From the NCBI GenBank assembly GCA_021646405.1, contig SOER01000001.1, positions 1 through 64,000 on the forward strand: DNA of 64,000 nucleotides, read 5' to 3'. Each line of letters opens with the position of its first letter. Within the stretch, counting starts at the first letter, position 1. A program made the position numbers and the translations under genes. Source of the stretch: Candidatus Loosdrechtia aerotolerans. Its GTDB lineage: Bacteria; Planctomycetota; Brocadiia; Brocadiales; Brocadiaceae. This document shows positions 26,568 through 34,836 of the stretch, in pieces. The notes under the pieces are model-generated. The model searched no databases, had not been told where the DNA came from, and saw only the letters and a program-made list of their open reading frames with translations.

Positions 26568-26729
26568 TTAACGGTCCGGAGACAACACACTGATGTTTTT
26601 AATCATTATGACCGGATAATCCCTCCTTTCAATTCCGCGGTGTTTTTCCACGATACCACAGAGTTCAGCTCGCCTATCCTCGAGCCGTTCAATGCTTTTC
26701 TCCCCGGGGTCGACCTCAATGAGGTTTAA
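26568..26729 (-). pseudogene. Coding-looking fragment of unknown function
   Basis: Immediately downstream of the ydbL-like gene, the minus strand reads for 53 codons as VDPGEKSIERLEDRRAELCG then IVEKHRGIERRDYPVIMIKN and ISVLSPDR, ending at 26568-26570. The composition looks protein-like and could be the end of an OB-fold-type protein, but there is no start codon or ribosome-binding site of its own and the frame upstream runs into ydbL. I read it as the tail of a truncated gene; the family is not recognised. Confidence 0.3.
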
Positions 26730-26736
26730 TTGTTTA

Positions 26737-27111
26737 CTATTTTTTATACCACTCACCATTCTCATTCTGAAGCCACTCACCAGGTGCAGCTTTGTCTGCT
26801 ATCTGCATCGCCCTCCGTTTACTGACAATGTCAGCAGGTATTCCTTGCTGTGCGGCAATTGCTTTATACACTTCCTTTCGGTCATTGTTTTCATCATTCA
26901 CAATATCTTCCCCCTCTTTAACATCCCCTATAAATTCCAGGTACCCTTTGTTGTTTTCACCCACAATACCCTTTGCCTTCAGTTCCTTAATTGCAGGAAG
27001 CCGTTCCTTCATTCTCGCCTTAATATCTTCAGCATACCCCTGAGTAATAAAAACAAACGTTGCAATTATAAAAAATGAAACAGCTGCTTTTAAAAATGTA
27101 CCTTTATTCAT
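26737..27111 (-). CDS. ydbL: YdbL-like (DUF1318) periplasmic protein
   Basis: A 124-residue exported protein. Signal peptide MNKGTFLKAAVSFFIIATFV with cleavage near YAE. The mature part contains DIKARMKERLPAIKELKAKG, EGEDIVNDENNDRKEVYKAI, AAQQGIPADIVSKRRAMQIA and GEWLQNENGEWYKK, which is the DUF1318 pattern. In E. coli, YdbL acts with YdbH and YnbE, which join the inner and outer membranes to move phospholipids; YdbL is thought to act as a periplasmic chaperone for YnbE. Here the same three genes occur in the order ydbH-ynbE-ydbL. The start is the ATG at 27111, eight bases after GAGGAGGGGG; an in-frame TTG is six bases upstream. Confidence 0.85.
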   Translation of the reverse strand: MNKGTFLKAAVSFFIIATFVFITQGYAEDIKARMKERLPAIKELKAKGIVGENNKGYLEFIGDVKEGEDIVNDENNDRKEVYKAIAAQQGIPADIVSKRRAMQIADKAAPGEWLQNENGEWYKK

Positions 27112-27173
27112 AAGCAAATCCCCCTCCTCATGAAAAAAACTTTATTTTACGCACATAATCCTTAAAGTATTGC

Positions 27174-27398
27174 CTATTTACCAGGCTTATCGGTATTTGC
27201 CCCCGTTTCGGCCTCTAATTCATCGAGATCACCAAAAAAATCGTCAAGGGCCTTATCAACTTTAACATTTACGTCAATCGTTATATGAATTGGCTTTATT
27301 TCAACAGGAGCCATATCAATTTCATGTTTTGTCTGGACACACCCCTGCAGAATAAACATGAGTGCAATTCCATACAAAAAATTACGGTTTTTTCCCAT
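27174..27398 (-). CDS. ynbE: YnbE-like outer-membrane lipoprotein
   Basis: A 74-residue lipoprotein. The signal peptide ends in the lipobox LQGC (acylated Cys20), followed by VQTKHEIDMAPVEIKPIHIT then IDVNVKVDKAL, which matches the short beta segment of YnbE. In E. coli YnbE sits in the outer membrane and polymerises or pairs by beta-strand stacking with the carboxy end of YdbH. This copy has an acidic tail of about 25 residues (DDFFGDLDELEAETGANTDK) beyond the usual core. GAGGGG lies five bases upstream of the ATG. Between ydbH and ydbL on the same strand. Confidence 0.8.
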   Translation of the reverse strand: MGKNRNFLYGIALMFILQGCVQTKHEIDMAPVEIKPIHITIDVNVKVDKALDDFFGDLDELEAETGANTDKPGK

Positions 27399-27497
27399 TT
27401 TATCCCCTCATTTTAGCTAAGTATTGTGAGATATACTGAATCACCTGTCAGGTACTATTAATAGTTTTCTCTGCTCCTTCTTTCAAAAATCCTCCTG

Positions 27498-30293
27498 TTA
27501 TTTTATCATACTCATGATGTCGTTAATACTCTTGCCATAGTATATAATTTTATTGAGCGGAAGCCGGAAATTGATATCAAGATGAACCGGATTGTAAATT
27601 CCTCCTTTACTGGTTGTTTTTATTTTTGAAAAAGATCCAAGTTTTTTATTGTACGTAAAAGGTAAGGGATTCATGGGCTTTCCATCAAGGCTCATCTGTA
27701 AAAATAAATCCTCTCCCTGGGTCGTCAGTAAAATTTTCACCCAATTGTAATGAAAATCTTTCAGTACAGCATTGATAAAACTTATCTGCGAATACTGAGG
27801 AGTTTCCTGGGGAATACCAACATCCAGGATGTCAAGACCGGCAACATGAATTATTCCTCCATCACCTGGTGCTGAATAGAGGAAACCACTATCAAAACTC
27901 ACATTTCCATCTTCATACTTAACAGGTAACCGGCCACTGACAGTTCCATTACCCTCTGCCTTTGCAATACCAAATTGTTCGAAGACCTCTCCAAGGTTCA
28001 GGCGATCGCAGATAAGTACCGCAGTATAATCTGACCTGTCGAATGAAATAAGCATTGCCTGGGTATAAACACGCCCATTACACCATGTTAACCCGCAGTT
28101 TTCTATAAAAAAGGACACAGGTGATTCTATCTGGAATTCAATTTTCCCATCATAAAAAATTAAATTTCCAATAGACAATTTTTCAAACTGGAACTGCTGA
28201 TGCGGGGCACTGCGCATTTCTGAGAGATTTGGTACTGAAAGGGTATGGTTAATTCCCTCAAGAACGATCCCTTTTTCCCGGTACTCTATCCTTGAATTCT
28301 TCAGGGCAACTTCCACTGAAGATTTCGTATGTATGGCATCAAAGAATATATTGCCGTGGGCCTCGAGTATCCCGTCAAAAGAGATGCCCTCTGCTGAGGT
28401 CAGAAAGTTACCGAAATCAACCGAACCGGACCGGAACCATGGGATCTTATAGTCAAGATTACATTCATAACCGTTTTCTGAAAACAGATCAAACGTACCT
28501 TGAGCACGGAGCGTTAATCCGGCTATAAGGGTGTTGTTGTGTTCACCATCAAAGACTATCCCAAGTCCTTTCTGGTTCACCGTCCCGGAAGCCGTTCCCA
28601 GATTCATGGTATTCCAATAAACGGCTCCGGCAGATACCCTGCCCTCTTTTCCTAACCCCTCACAGGGCCATTGAAGAGGCAATTCACCGCTGATTCCCGT
28701 GGTTTTTGTATTATACCACAGGTCTAAAACCTCAGCATCTTCAAATCTTGTAACAGCATCGGCAAGAAAAGAACCGTCTTTAAGATAATGGCCATTTCCC
28801 TGAAGTAAAAATTCAGGTATCTTTATTGCTGCCGGCTCTGTTTTTACCTCCACATCAGTACCCTTTAATTCAAAGGCAGTAACCCCTGTTATTCCTTCTG
28901 TAAAATCACCATCAATATGAATATTGCCCGTAAGGGAAAGAGAGGGTATGCTTATGGCCGCATACTGTTCATATATACGAATTCCAACATTGAGGAGTTG
29001 TGCTGCATAGTTCACAGTACCTTTCATCTTTTCACCCTGTCCGGAAACGGCGAAGCTCGATATATTCGAGGTAACCTCCAATGGTTCATACCGGATCTTA
29101 CAATAACCCGGAGGAGTATCCGGCTCCTTCGTAGAAAGTGTAAACGCCCATTCACCTGTCCTTGTAAATTTCGCAGAGAAATCTCCTGCCGTCTTCCATG
29201 GTTCGCTTACCTGGAAAGGGATCTGTTGGCTCTTATTGATACGATCTATCATACCGTGAAAGTGTCCGGAACCCTCAATAGTCTCTTGAGAAAATTGTAT
29301 AGCACACACTGCATCAGATACCCGCACAGGCAGGGGATAGACAGAGGAAATATTCGTGGTATTAATCTGCCATTGATCCCCCTCTCCACTCACGACAACA
29401 CGAAGAGGAAGTTGTCCCTTTTCAGGGCTTCCGGAATCTAATAATATCATCTCCTGATAGCCGATCCGGGTATTATAAAATTCGCATGTTACAGTAGTTT
29501 TTGAAATTTGAAAAGGGTCAAATTGAATGTCAGAAACCCCATCAATATTCATGTGACCTGATATAATCAACCCGGACAGAAATGGTGCTATATCATCCGA
29601 AAACCTATCAAGCTGAAAGGCATGGGAATTGAGCTTCACCGATGCCTTACGCAAACGTGTATCTATGTGTGAAGAGATAGTAATCTCCTGCTCATGGGGA
29701 TAGAGTTTCAGGATACAATCGAAAATATCCATATTCCCTCCATCTGAAAAAAGAGAAAGATCAAATGGCATGCGGATATCGTGTCCATTATAGTTACAGA
29801 CCAAAACCGCATTATGAATTTTACAACTGCCGAAACTCACCGGGAACTGCCAGCCTTCAGCAGGATTCTCCTGAATACCCTTGGGGGAAACAACTTTTTC
29901 AGATTTTAACTCAGATATAAAATTTTTCAGGTCAAATCCCGGAATAACAAAACTTCCATCCACAAGCTCACACTGCAATCTGAGTCCGTCAATAACAATC
30001 GTATCGATATGTTGCTTAAATAACCGTAAGGGCGAATAATCCAGCCGAATCGATTTGGCAAATACAGTGGTTGTATCTGAACTACCGAGTTTTAGTTCTC
30101 CCAAATCTATACCAGTAAAATCAATCCGGCGCGCATCACATTCAACGTGTATCCCCATATCTTGTGAAAGTTTGGGCAGGATGCTCCATTCCACATATCG
30201 TGATATGGAAAAATATACGGCAGCCAGGATGATAAAAAAGAAAAGAAGTGAACCTAAAACAACCGGAAGTACTATACTACGTTTTGATGGCAT
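27498..30293 (-). CDS. ydbH: YdbH-family AsmA-like intermembrane lipid-transport protein
   Basis: The 931-residue protein has one amino-terminal membrane helix (VVLGSLLFFFIILAAVYFSI) and then a long, almost entirely beta-stranded periplasmic body, as in the AsmA-like proteins TamB, YhdP and YdbH, which form hydrophobic grooves spanning the periplasm. The amino part has the typical LKLGSSDTTTVFAKSIRLDY strand pattern. The carboxy end (IYNPVHLDINFRLPLNKIIY) is the region that contacts YnbE in E. coli. Length is similar to E. coli YdbH (about 880). The gene order and the two small partners make the assignment firmer than the low sequence conservation alone would. The ribosome-binding site is weak (TTTAGAGAAAGA). 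Confidence 0.82.
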   Translation of the reverse strand: MPSKRSIVLPVVLGSLLFFFIILAAVYFSISRYVEWSILPKLSQDMGIHVECDARRIDFTGIDLGELKLGSSDTTTVFAKSIRLDYSPLRLFKQHIDTIVIDGLRLQCELVDGSFVIPGFDLKNFISELKSEKVVSPKGIQENPAEGWQFPVSFGSCKIHNAVLVCNYNGHDIRMPFDLSLFSDGGNMDIFDCILKLYPHEQEITISSHIDTRLRKASVKLNSHAFQLDRFSDDIAPFLSGLIISGHMNIDGVSDIQFDPFQISKTTVTCEFYNTRIGYQEMILLDSGSPEKGQLPLRVVVSGEGDQWQINTTNISSVYPLPVRVSDAVCAIQFSQETIEGSGHFHGMIDRINKSQQIPFQVSEPWKTAGDFSAKFTRTGEWAFTLSTKEPDTPPGYCKIRYEPLEVTSNISSFAVSGQGEKMKGTVNYAAQLLNVGIRIYEQYAAISIPSLSLTGNIHIDGDFTEGITGVTAFELKGTDVEVKTEPAAIKIPEFLLQGNGHYLKDGSFLADAVTRFEDAEVLDLWYNTKTTGISGELPLQWPCEGLGKEGRVSAGAVYWNTMNLGTASGTVNQKGLGIVFDGEHNNTLIAGLTLRAQGTFDLFSENGYECNLDYKIPWFRSGSVDFGNFLTSAEGISFDGILEAHGNIFFDAIHTKSSVEVALKNSRIEYREKGIVLEGINHTLSVPNLSEMRSAPHQQFQFEKLSIGNLIFYDGKIEFQIESPVSFFIENCGLTWCNGRVYTQAMLISFDRSDYTAVLICDRLNLGEVFEQFGIAKAEGNGTVSGRLPVKYEDGNVSFDSGFLYSAPGDGGIIHVAGLDILDVGIPQETPQYSQISFINAVLKDFHYNWVKILLTTQGEDLFLQMSLDGKPMNPLPFTYNKKLGSFSKIKTTSKGGIYNPVHLDINFRLPLNKIIYYGKSINDIMSMIK

Positions 30294-30341
30294 TCTTTCT
30301 CTAAATTCTCTTGAAAGTAAACAAATTATGTACAGCGATTC

Positions 30342-31100
30342 TTAAATCAAGGTATTGTTGTAACTCAAAATCCAATTGGTAAATATACCAAGGAAGACTG
30401 CTATTACAAAACTTGCCATTGTTCCTATTAAAATATATTCGGCCTCTTTTCTGTGACCCGGATCTTTAATTTCACCAAACCGGAAGACCGATTTTGCAGC
30501 AATCAGGAAACCAATCGCCTCGTAATGCTTTATGAGGACAAACGTCAATATTAAAATACGCTCCAGGCGTCCTATCCATAATCCTGCCCTCTCCAGGCCA
30601 TGAGGAGGTTCATGTATCTCTTCTCTCCATGGTCCTGTAATTTTACCAATCCAGATACCAGCCGGCCAGATTACCACAATATAGGATACAGTTAATACCC
30701 AAAATTCTACCTTTGATATTTTAAAAATCAAGAACGTAATAATGGTAGACACATCACTCTCTATCAAAACCATCCAACATCCAAGAATAACAGTTACATG
30801 AGCGAACTGGTCCAGGAGAAAATCTTGAACGGTATCCTTGCCATGAGATTTTAATCCGTCGAACAGTACATGTGAAATAAAAACAATAAACGGCAACCAG
30901 ATTATATTCCACAAACCCGCAAAAGTATATATAAGGATTCCTGCGAATACTCCGTGTATGTATAGCCATTGGGATGCCCATCTTTTCTTGAACCGCTGTT
31001 CCACCAGGGATTTTGTCTGAAGTAAAAAGTCCGTAATCAAATGAGCTGCAATAAGACGAAGAAGTAGCGTTACGTCACTTTGATTAAAGGGTACAGGCAT
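30342..31100 (-). CDS. DUF3307 family integral membrane protein
   Basis: A 252-residue protein with about six membrane helices. The amino part LRLIAAHLITDFLLQTKSLV and the His-Asp rich FISHVLFDGLKSH and DQFAHVTVILGCWMV segments fit DUF3307, a family of unknown function whose conserved His/Asp residues in membrane helices recall membrane-bound hydrolases such as YdjM/LexA-regulated proteins. A GGAGG box lies seven bases before the ATG. DUF3307 genes often lie next to satD genes, as here (15 bases apart), so the two probably work together. Confidence 0.78.
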   Translation of the reverse strand: MPVPFNQSDVTLLLRLIAAHLITDFLLQTKSLVEQRFKKRWASQWLYIHGVFAGILIYTFAGLWNIIWLPFIVFISHVLFDGLKSHGKDTVQDFLLDQFAHVTVILGCWMVLIESDVSTIITFLIFKISKVEFWVLTVSYIVVIWPAGIWIGKITGPWREEIHEPPHGLERAGLWIGRLERILILTFVLIKHYEAIGFLIAAKSVFRFGEIKDPGHRKEAEYILIGTMASFVIAVFLGIFTNWILSYNNTLI

Positions 31101-31115
31101 TATAAGCCCTCCGGG

Positions 31116-31808
31116 TTATTTTGGTAGGATATGACTCCTTGCATTTTTTGCCTCGAGGATCACCTGTTCATATCGGCGGCATAATTCCTCGACAGCCCAG
31201 CCGCCGGCACTTTTTAAACGCTGACGAACCGCTGGCTGAGAAATGCCAAGTTCCCTGGCAATCTTTTCCTGGGTTGAACCTCTCATCTGACCAATTATTG
31301 CCTGGGCCTGCTCGGCCGACCATCTGCTTATCAGGGCATCGAGCAGAGCACATTCTACATCAAACTCTGCATTTATATCCTGCCATGAAGTCCGGATGAG
31401 TAGCTTTTGATCTCCTTTCATTCTGTCAAGTGTTGGTCCGGAAAAACGAAACGCTTCACCATCTCCCTCTGATCCTCGTCCAGCGGGAAGGAAATCGACT
31501 GATCCAATACCTACGGCAATACGCGCATCCAATGCATACCGGCGTTGTTTCATCTTTAAACCGTATCGTAAACTTGCGCGAATAACAAGAGATGCACGGA
31601 GAGCAGCCTCTGGTTTGGATAATACCCCCTGAAAACTGTCACCCCGATATATTTCAAAGGGTGCATATACTACCCCTGGCAGGATGTCACCAATTGTCTT
31701 AAATGACGATTTAAGTACCGTTAATAAATATCTACGCTGATTAGCCTTTAATCTTGAAGACGCAACTATATCCCCGGTTATAACCGCATAAAGATTAGGG
31801 TTCTTCAT
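31116..31808 (-). CDS. SatD-family protein with carboxy-terminal helix-turn-helix
   Basis: The 230-residue protein starts NLYAVITGDIVASSRL, the SatD signature, followed by a domain that resembles a nucleotide-cyclase fold (FEIYRGDSFQGVLSKPEAAL, DARIAVGIGSVDFL, GEAFRFSGPTLD). The carboxy end is a DNA-binding region: GSTQEKIARELGISQPAVRQ then RLKSAGG, a sigma-like or LuxR-like helix-turn-helix. It is therefore a candidate regulator of the operon it heads (DUF3307, ydbH, ynbE, ydbL). A palindromic AT-rich site lies about 110-165 bases upstream. Ribosome-binding site weak (AAAGATAGAG). Confidence 0.82.
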   Translation of the reverse strand: MKNPNLYAVITGDIVASSRLKANQRRYLLTVLKSSFKTIGDILPGVVYAPFEIYRGDSFQGVLSKPEAALRASLVIRASLRYGLKMKQRRYALDARIAVGIGSVDFLPAGRGSEGDGEAFRFSGPTLDRMKGDQKLLIRTSWQDINAEFDVECALLDALISRWSAEQAQAIIGQMRGSTQEKIARELGISQPAVRQRLKSAGGWAVEELCRRYEQVILEAKNARSHILPK

Positions 31809-31846
31809 ACTCTATCTTTTCTCAGTACACATCAGGTTACCGTTGC

Positions 31847-31867
31847 AACTCAACCCCCGGTTTGAGT
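31847..31867. repeat. Copy of a small hairpin repeat family (AACTCAA...TTTGAGT)
   Basis: AACTCAACCCCCGGTTTGAG plus T folds into a short hairpin with one bulge. Related hairpins lie at 34738-34759 and 44834-44861. It is in the satD leader region. Confidence 0.5.
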
Positions 31868-31920
31868 CCGGCGCCTTTAAAGTAAAAACCCTGCATTACA
31901 TAAAATACCCAAAACCACAA

Positions 31921-31971
31921 ATATAGGCCTATATGCTTATATCTCATCTATATAAGGATATAGGCTTATAT
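31921..31971. promoter_or_regulatory. Cluster of three AT-rich palindromes upstream of satD
   Basis: ATATAGGCCTATAT (31921-31934) is a perfect 14-base palindrome. A copy with one change, ATATAGGCTTATAT, lies at 31958-31971. Between them TTATAT and ATATAA face each other around a seven-base centre. Three evenly placed symmetric sites suggest an operator array, possibly for SatD, which has a helix-turn-helix and is encoded downstream on the minus strand. The rest of the gap (31972-32231) shows nothing I recognise. Confidence 0.5.
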
Positions 31972-32231
31972 TTAGGAACCGAGGCCAATATGTTTTACAC
32001 TCATATTGATTCGTATGCGACTTAATTTTGTTGTTAAACGTATTTCTTATAACTGTAAGAAGTGTACCACAGGAAATAAAAAAAGTCATTGGAAAATTAT
32101 AGAGGATTGGCCAAAAATTCATTTCAGTCATGAATAAATATTATCGTGATAAAATCTTGAAAACCAGGACCTTTATTAGATAATAGAGATTAGACTTCGT
32201 ATTATCCATCCGGCAATAAACAAATTCAGGA

Positions 32232-32612
32232 CTCGATCCAGGTGAAGGGGTAAGGGCTGAAGCCGGAGCCATGATGTTTATGGAAGATGCCATCGATAGC
32301 AGACATCTACCGAAGGAGGTATATTTCGAGGTTTTAAAAGAATGCTCACAGGAGAGAGTTTTTTTATAACCACTTTCCTTAGATTATGACATCCAATTTA
32401 TTGGAGGCTTTAGGAATGCGCTTTTTGGTGGTGAGGGAATATTTCTTGCGAGATTAACCGGGCCAGGAATTGTATACTTACAGAGTTTACCATTTTCACG
32501 ACTCGCAGACCGTATCCTTGCGGCAGCAACATACCAAAGTAAAGGTGAAAACAGAGGAATCATGGGATTAGGAAATAGCCTGTTGGGAGGGTTCTTACAA
32601 GGAGACCGATAA
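32232..32612 (+). pseudogene. AIM24-family (TIGR00266) protein remnant with internal deletions
   Basis: Pieces of one protein of the AIM24/TIGR00266 family are readable in order but in changing frames: LDPGEGVRAEAGAMMFMEDA (from 32232), FKRMLTGESFFITTF (about 32333-32378), then LDYDIQFIGGFRNALFGGEG, IFLARLTGPGIVYLQSLPFS and RLADRI to a stop at 32610-32612. Intact members have about 230-260 residues; about half is missing, with gaps after MEDAI and after ITTF. The carboxy end (GNSLLGGFLQGD) is intact. No start codon or ribosome-binding site can be assigned. Family function is poorly known. Confidence 0.75.
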
Positions 32613-32686
32613 ACGCTTATACGTTCACGGTTGATTTATCTTTTCCGGTTTTTTTCTGGGAATATCAAAATTTTTTTATCACGTGA

Positions 32687-34234
32687 TTAAATACCATTTC
32701 CAGTCCTCGTTTCCTCGATAAACTCCTCGGTAGCATCATCAACGGCACGCCCCTGGCGGCCTCTGGTTTCGTGTATATAGAGGTTTTTATAATATACCTG
32801 TGTGTTTTTTCGTATTGGGGGCGAGGTCATCTCATATTTGACAGGCTGGTAATGGTCGGAAAGGCGAAGGACAGGATTATAAATATCTTTAAACTTCCAG
32901 AGCATTTTAATAAAATTTGTTTGTCCGTGAAGCAAATGGCCCAGTACGCTTTTTCCTGCGGAACAGATTCCCGCCCAGCCCAGATGTTTTTTGTTTAAAA
33001 TCTCCTGAGTTTTTACCAATTCATTATAGAATTCGGGAAGTGGCAATTTCGTGGGTAACACCGCATGTTGAATATCGAAAAGGCGATAATCACGCGTCTG
33101 AAGCCTTCGCAACTCCGTCTGCCATGTTTCAGTTCCCGGGTAGGGGGTATTTACACTGATATTGACAATTTCAGGAATCTCCCGACACCATCGCCGAACA
33201 ACCTGAAAACGGTCCCGGTCCCAATCAGGGTCAACAATTAAGTTGATGGCAACGGTAATTCCAATGGAACGGGCAAATTCCAGGGCCTCGAAATTTCTAT
33301 TCAGGCTAACACGCTTACGATATCTCTTGAGTCCCTCCTCATCAATAGCCTCCAGTCCCAGAAATATGTATTTAAGTCCGAGCTCTTTCCAGAAGGTAAA
33401 TACATCCTTATTCCGAAGCAATACATCACCCCGTGTTTCCAAATAGTAACACTTCCTGATTCCCTTTCGGGCAACGGCCTCTCCGATTCTGTAACCATGC
33501 TGAGCCTGAATAAAGGCTACATCATCTACAATAAAAACACCGGATTCCTGTATTTGCATTAGATCCTCTACAGCCTTCTCCGGACTTACCACACGATAGC
33601 TGCGACCGTAAAACGTCCAGGCACTGCAGAATGCACAATCCCACGGACAACCCCGGCTGAACTCAATTGATGCGCAGGGATCCAGAGTCCCGATAAAATA
33701 TTTCCGACGGTAACGAAGGAGATTACGTGCAGGCTGGAGATCGTCCAGGTTTTTTACGAAAACCGGAGGTAGTCCTTTGTCTTCCTGTGTCACAACACCA
33801 GGAACCTTTGATAGAGCCTTTCGGTCCTCCCGAACAGCCGCTAAAAGCTGAACGACAGATGCTTCTCCTTCTCCTATAAGGACACAATCAAGGGCCCCAT
33901 GAGCGTGCCGGAGAAATTCCTGTGCAGTAAAAGAGGCACTATGCCCTCCAACAAAAATAAAACTATGAGGAAGTTGTTTTCTTGTATAGAAAGCGAGATC
34001 GATAATCTCCGGTACATTTGGTAAATAATTACAGGAAAAAGCTATCACATCGGGTTTCCATTGATGAATAATACTACAATAATCACCATACGTCTCCACT
34101 TGCAGATCAATTAATTGAACGCTGTGTCCGGCATAACGAACCGCTTGAGCTACAAGCTCAAGTCCCAGAGGTTCCAGACGCAGGAAAATTTTCGAATACA
34201 TAAGTGCACTTGGATGAACAGCAAGAAATTTCAT
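32687..34234 (-). CDS. hpnR: Hopanoid C-3 methylase (B12-binding radical SAM)
   Basis: Adds a methyl group at C-3 of hopanoids using SAM, a 4Fe-4S cluster and cobalamin. The 515-residue protein has the amino-terminal cobalamin-type domain (AVHPSALMYSKIFLRLEPLG, VFSCNY-like AFSCNYLPNVPEI, FVGGHSASFTAQEFL), the radical SAM motif FSRGCPWDCAFCSAW (Cys196, Cys200, Cys203) and family-specific stretches YYLETRGDVLLRNKDVFTFW, VNISVNTPYPGTETW and DYRLFDIQHAVLPTKLPLPE, which I recognise from HpnR of methanotrophs. The tail RGRQGRAVDDATEEFIEETR is also conserved there. The rest of the hopanoid pathway (shc, hpn genes) is not in the window. Co-directional with, and 15 bases after, a small cyclophilin-like gene. 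Confidence 0.88.
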   Translation of the reverse strand: MKFLAVHPSALMYSKIFLRLEPLGLELVAQAVRYAGHSVQLIDLQVETYGDYCSIIHQWKPDVIAFSCNYLPNVPEIIDLAFYTRKQLPHSFIFVGGHSASFTAQEFLRHAHGALDCVLIGEGEASVVQLLAAVREDRKALSKVPGVVTQEDKGLPPVFVKNLDDLQPARNLLRYRRKYFIGTLDPCASIEFSRGCPWDCAFCSAWTFYGRSYRVVSPEKAVEDLMQIQESGVFIVDDVAFIQAQHGYRIGEAVARKGIRKCYYLETRGDVLLRNKDVFTFWKELGLKYIFLGLEAIDEEGLKRYRKRVSLNRNFEALEFARSIGITVAINLIVDPDWDRDRFQVVRRWCREIPEIVNISVNTPYPGTETWQTELRRLQTRDYRLFDIQHAVLPTKLPLPEFYNELVKTQEILNKKHLGWAGICSAGKSVLGHLLHGQTNFIKMLWKFKDIYNPVLRLSDHYQPVKYEMTSPPIRKNTQVYYKNLYIHETRGRQGRAVDDATEEFIEETRTGNGI

Positions 34235-34249
34235 AGAACCTTTCCCTTT

Positions 34250-34615
34250 TTAATGTACACGAATCTTTGAACCTTCTTGAATTGTCTTTAAAAGAGATGG
34301 ATTATCAATAATGTGACCAAAAATATTAACCGGGCTATACGCTCGTGGTTTATTTCCCGTACTCACCGGGGTAGGGCCAAAAAAAATGCAGAATGCGGGA
34401 CCTATTGGCCAATACCCTAAAGCACCAACTTCAACATCTGTTTTTGCATTAGTTTCCAAATTCATTTTTAACGGAATTTCAAAATAAATCTCTTCACCCC
34501 ATACATGGACAATTCCTTCAAGGGGTAAAACGGTAAGTATCTGCCGGGCTGTAGGTGTATCATAAAGCTCGGCAGAAACAGATATCTTATCAAAAGAAAT
34601 AGTAATTGTTTTCAT
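34250..34615 (-). CDS. Cyclophilin-like (TM1367-type) small protein
   Basis: The 121-residue protein has the pattern of the cyclophilin-like DUF369/TM1367 fold: KISVSAELYDTPTARQILTV, VHVWGEEIYFEIPL, VGALGYWPIGPAFCIFFGPT, and AYSPVNIFGHI. Despite the fold, prolyl isomerase activity is not established for this group. The ATG at 34615 follows AAGGAG by about 12 bases; a TTG 36 bases upstream in frame has no family support. It immediately precedes hpnR, and the same operon is likely. Confidence 0.8.
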   Translation of the reverse strand: MKTITISFDKISVSAELYDTPTARQILTVLPLEGIVHVWGEEIYFEIPLKMNLETNAKTDVEVGALGYWPIGPAFCIFFGPTPVSTGNKPRAYSPVNIFGHIIDNPSLLKTIQEGSKIRVH

Positions 34616-34737
34616 AAGAACGAACTTCTCCTTTACCACCTTTTTGGGCAAACGGTATAAATCCTGTTATCACCTGGATAATAAACTCTGAATTGTATTA
34701 TGATATGAAACTAGGATTTGAAGTATCTTACGTATTA

Positions 34738-34759
34738 ATTCAAGGTTTTAACCTTGAGT
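34738..34759. repeat. Copy of the small hairpin repeat family
   Basis: TCAAGGTTTTAACCTTGA (34740-34757) is a perfect palindrome with weaker pairing on both sides, followed by GTTAC as in the copy at 44834-44861. It lies between the Lon-family gene end and the start region of the cyclophilin-like gene. Confidence 0.5.
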
Positions 34760-34836
34760 TACAACGGCAACAAGATGCAGATAGGGAGGTTTCTTACTTT
34801 CTCTATGAACAAACGGAAAAAACTTTCCAAAATACT

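Noticed and set aside
31937-32131. 64-codon minus-strand frame upstream of satD
   Set aside because: It runs through the palindrome cluster and has no family similarity or ribosome-binding site.
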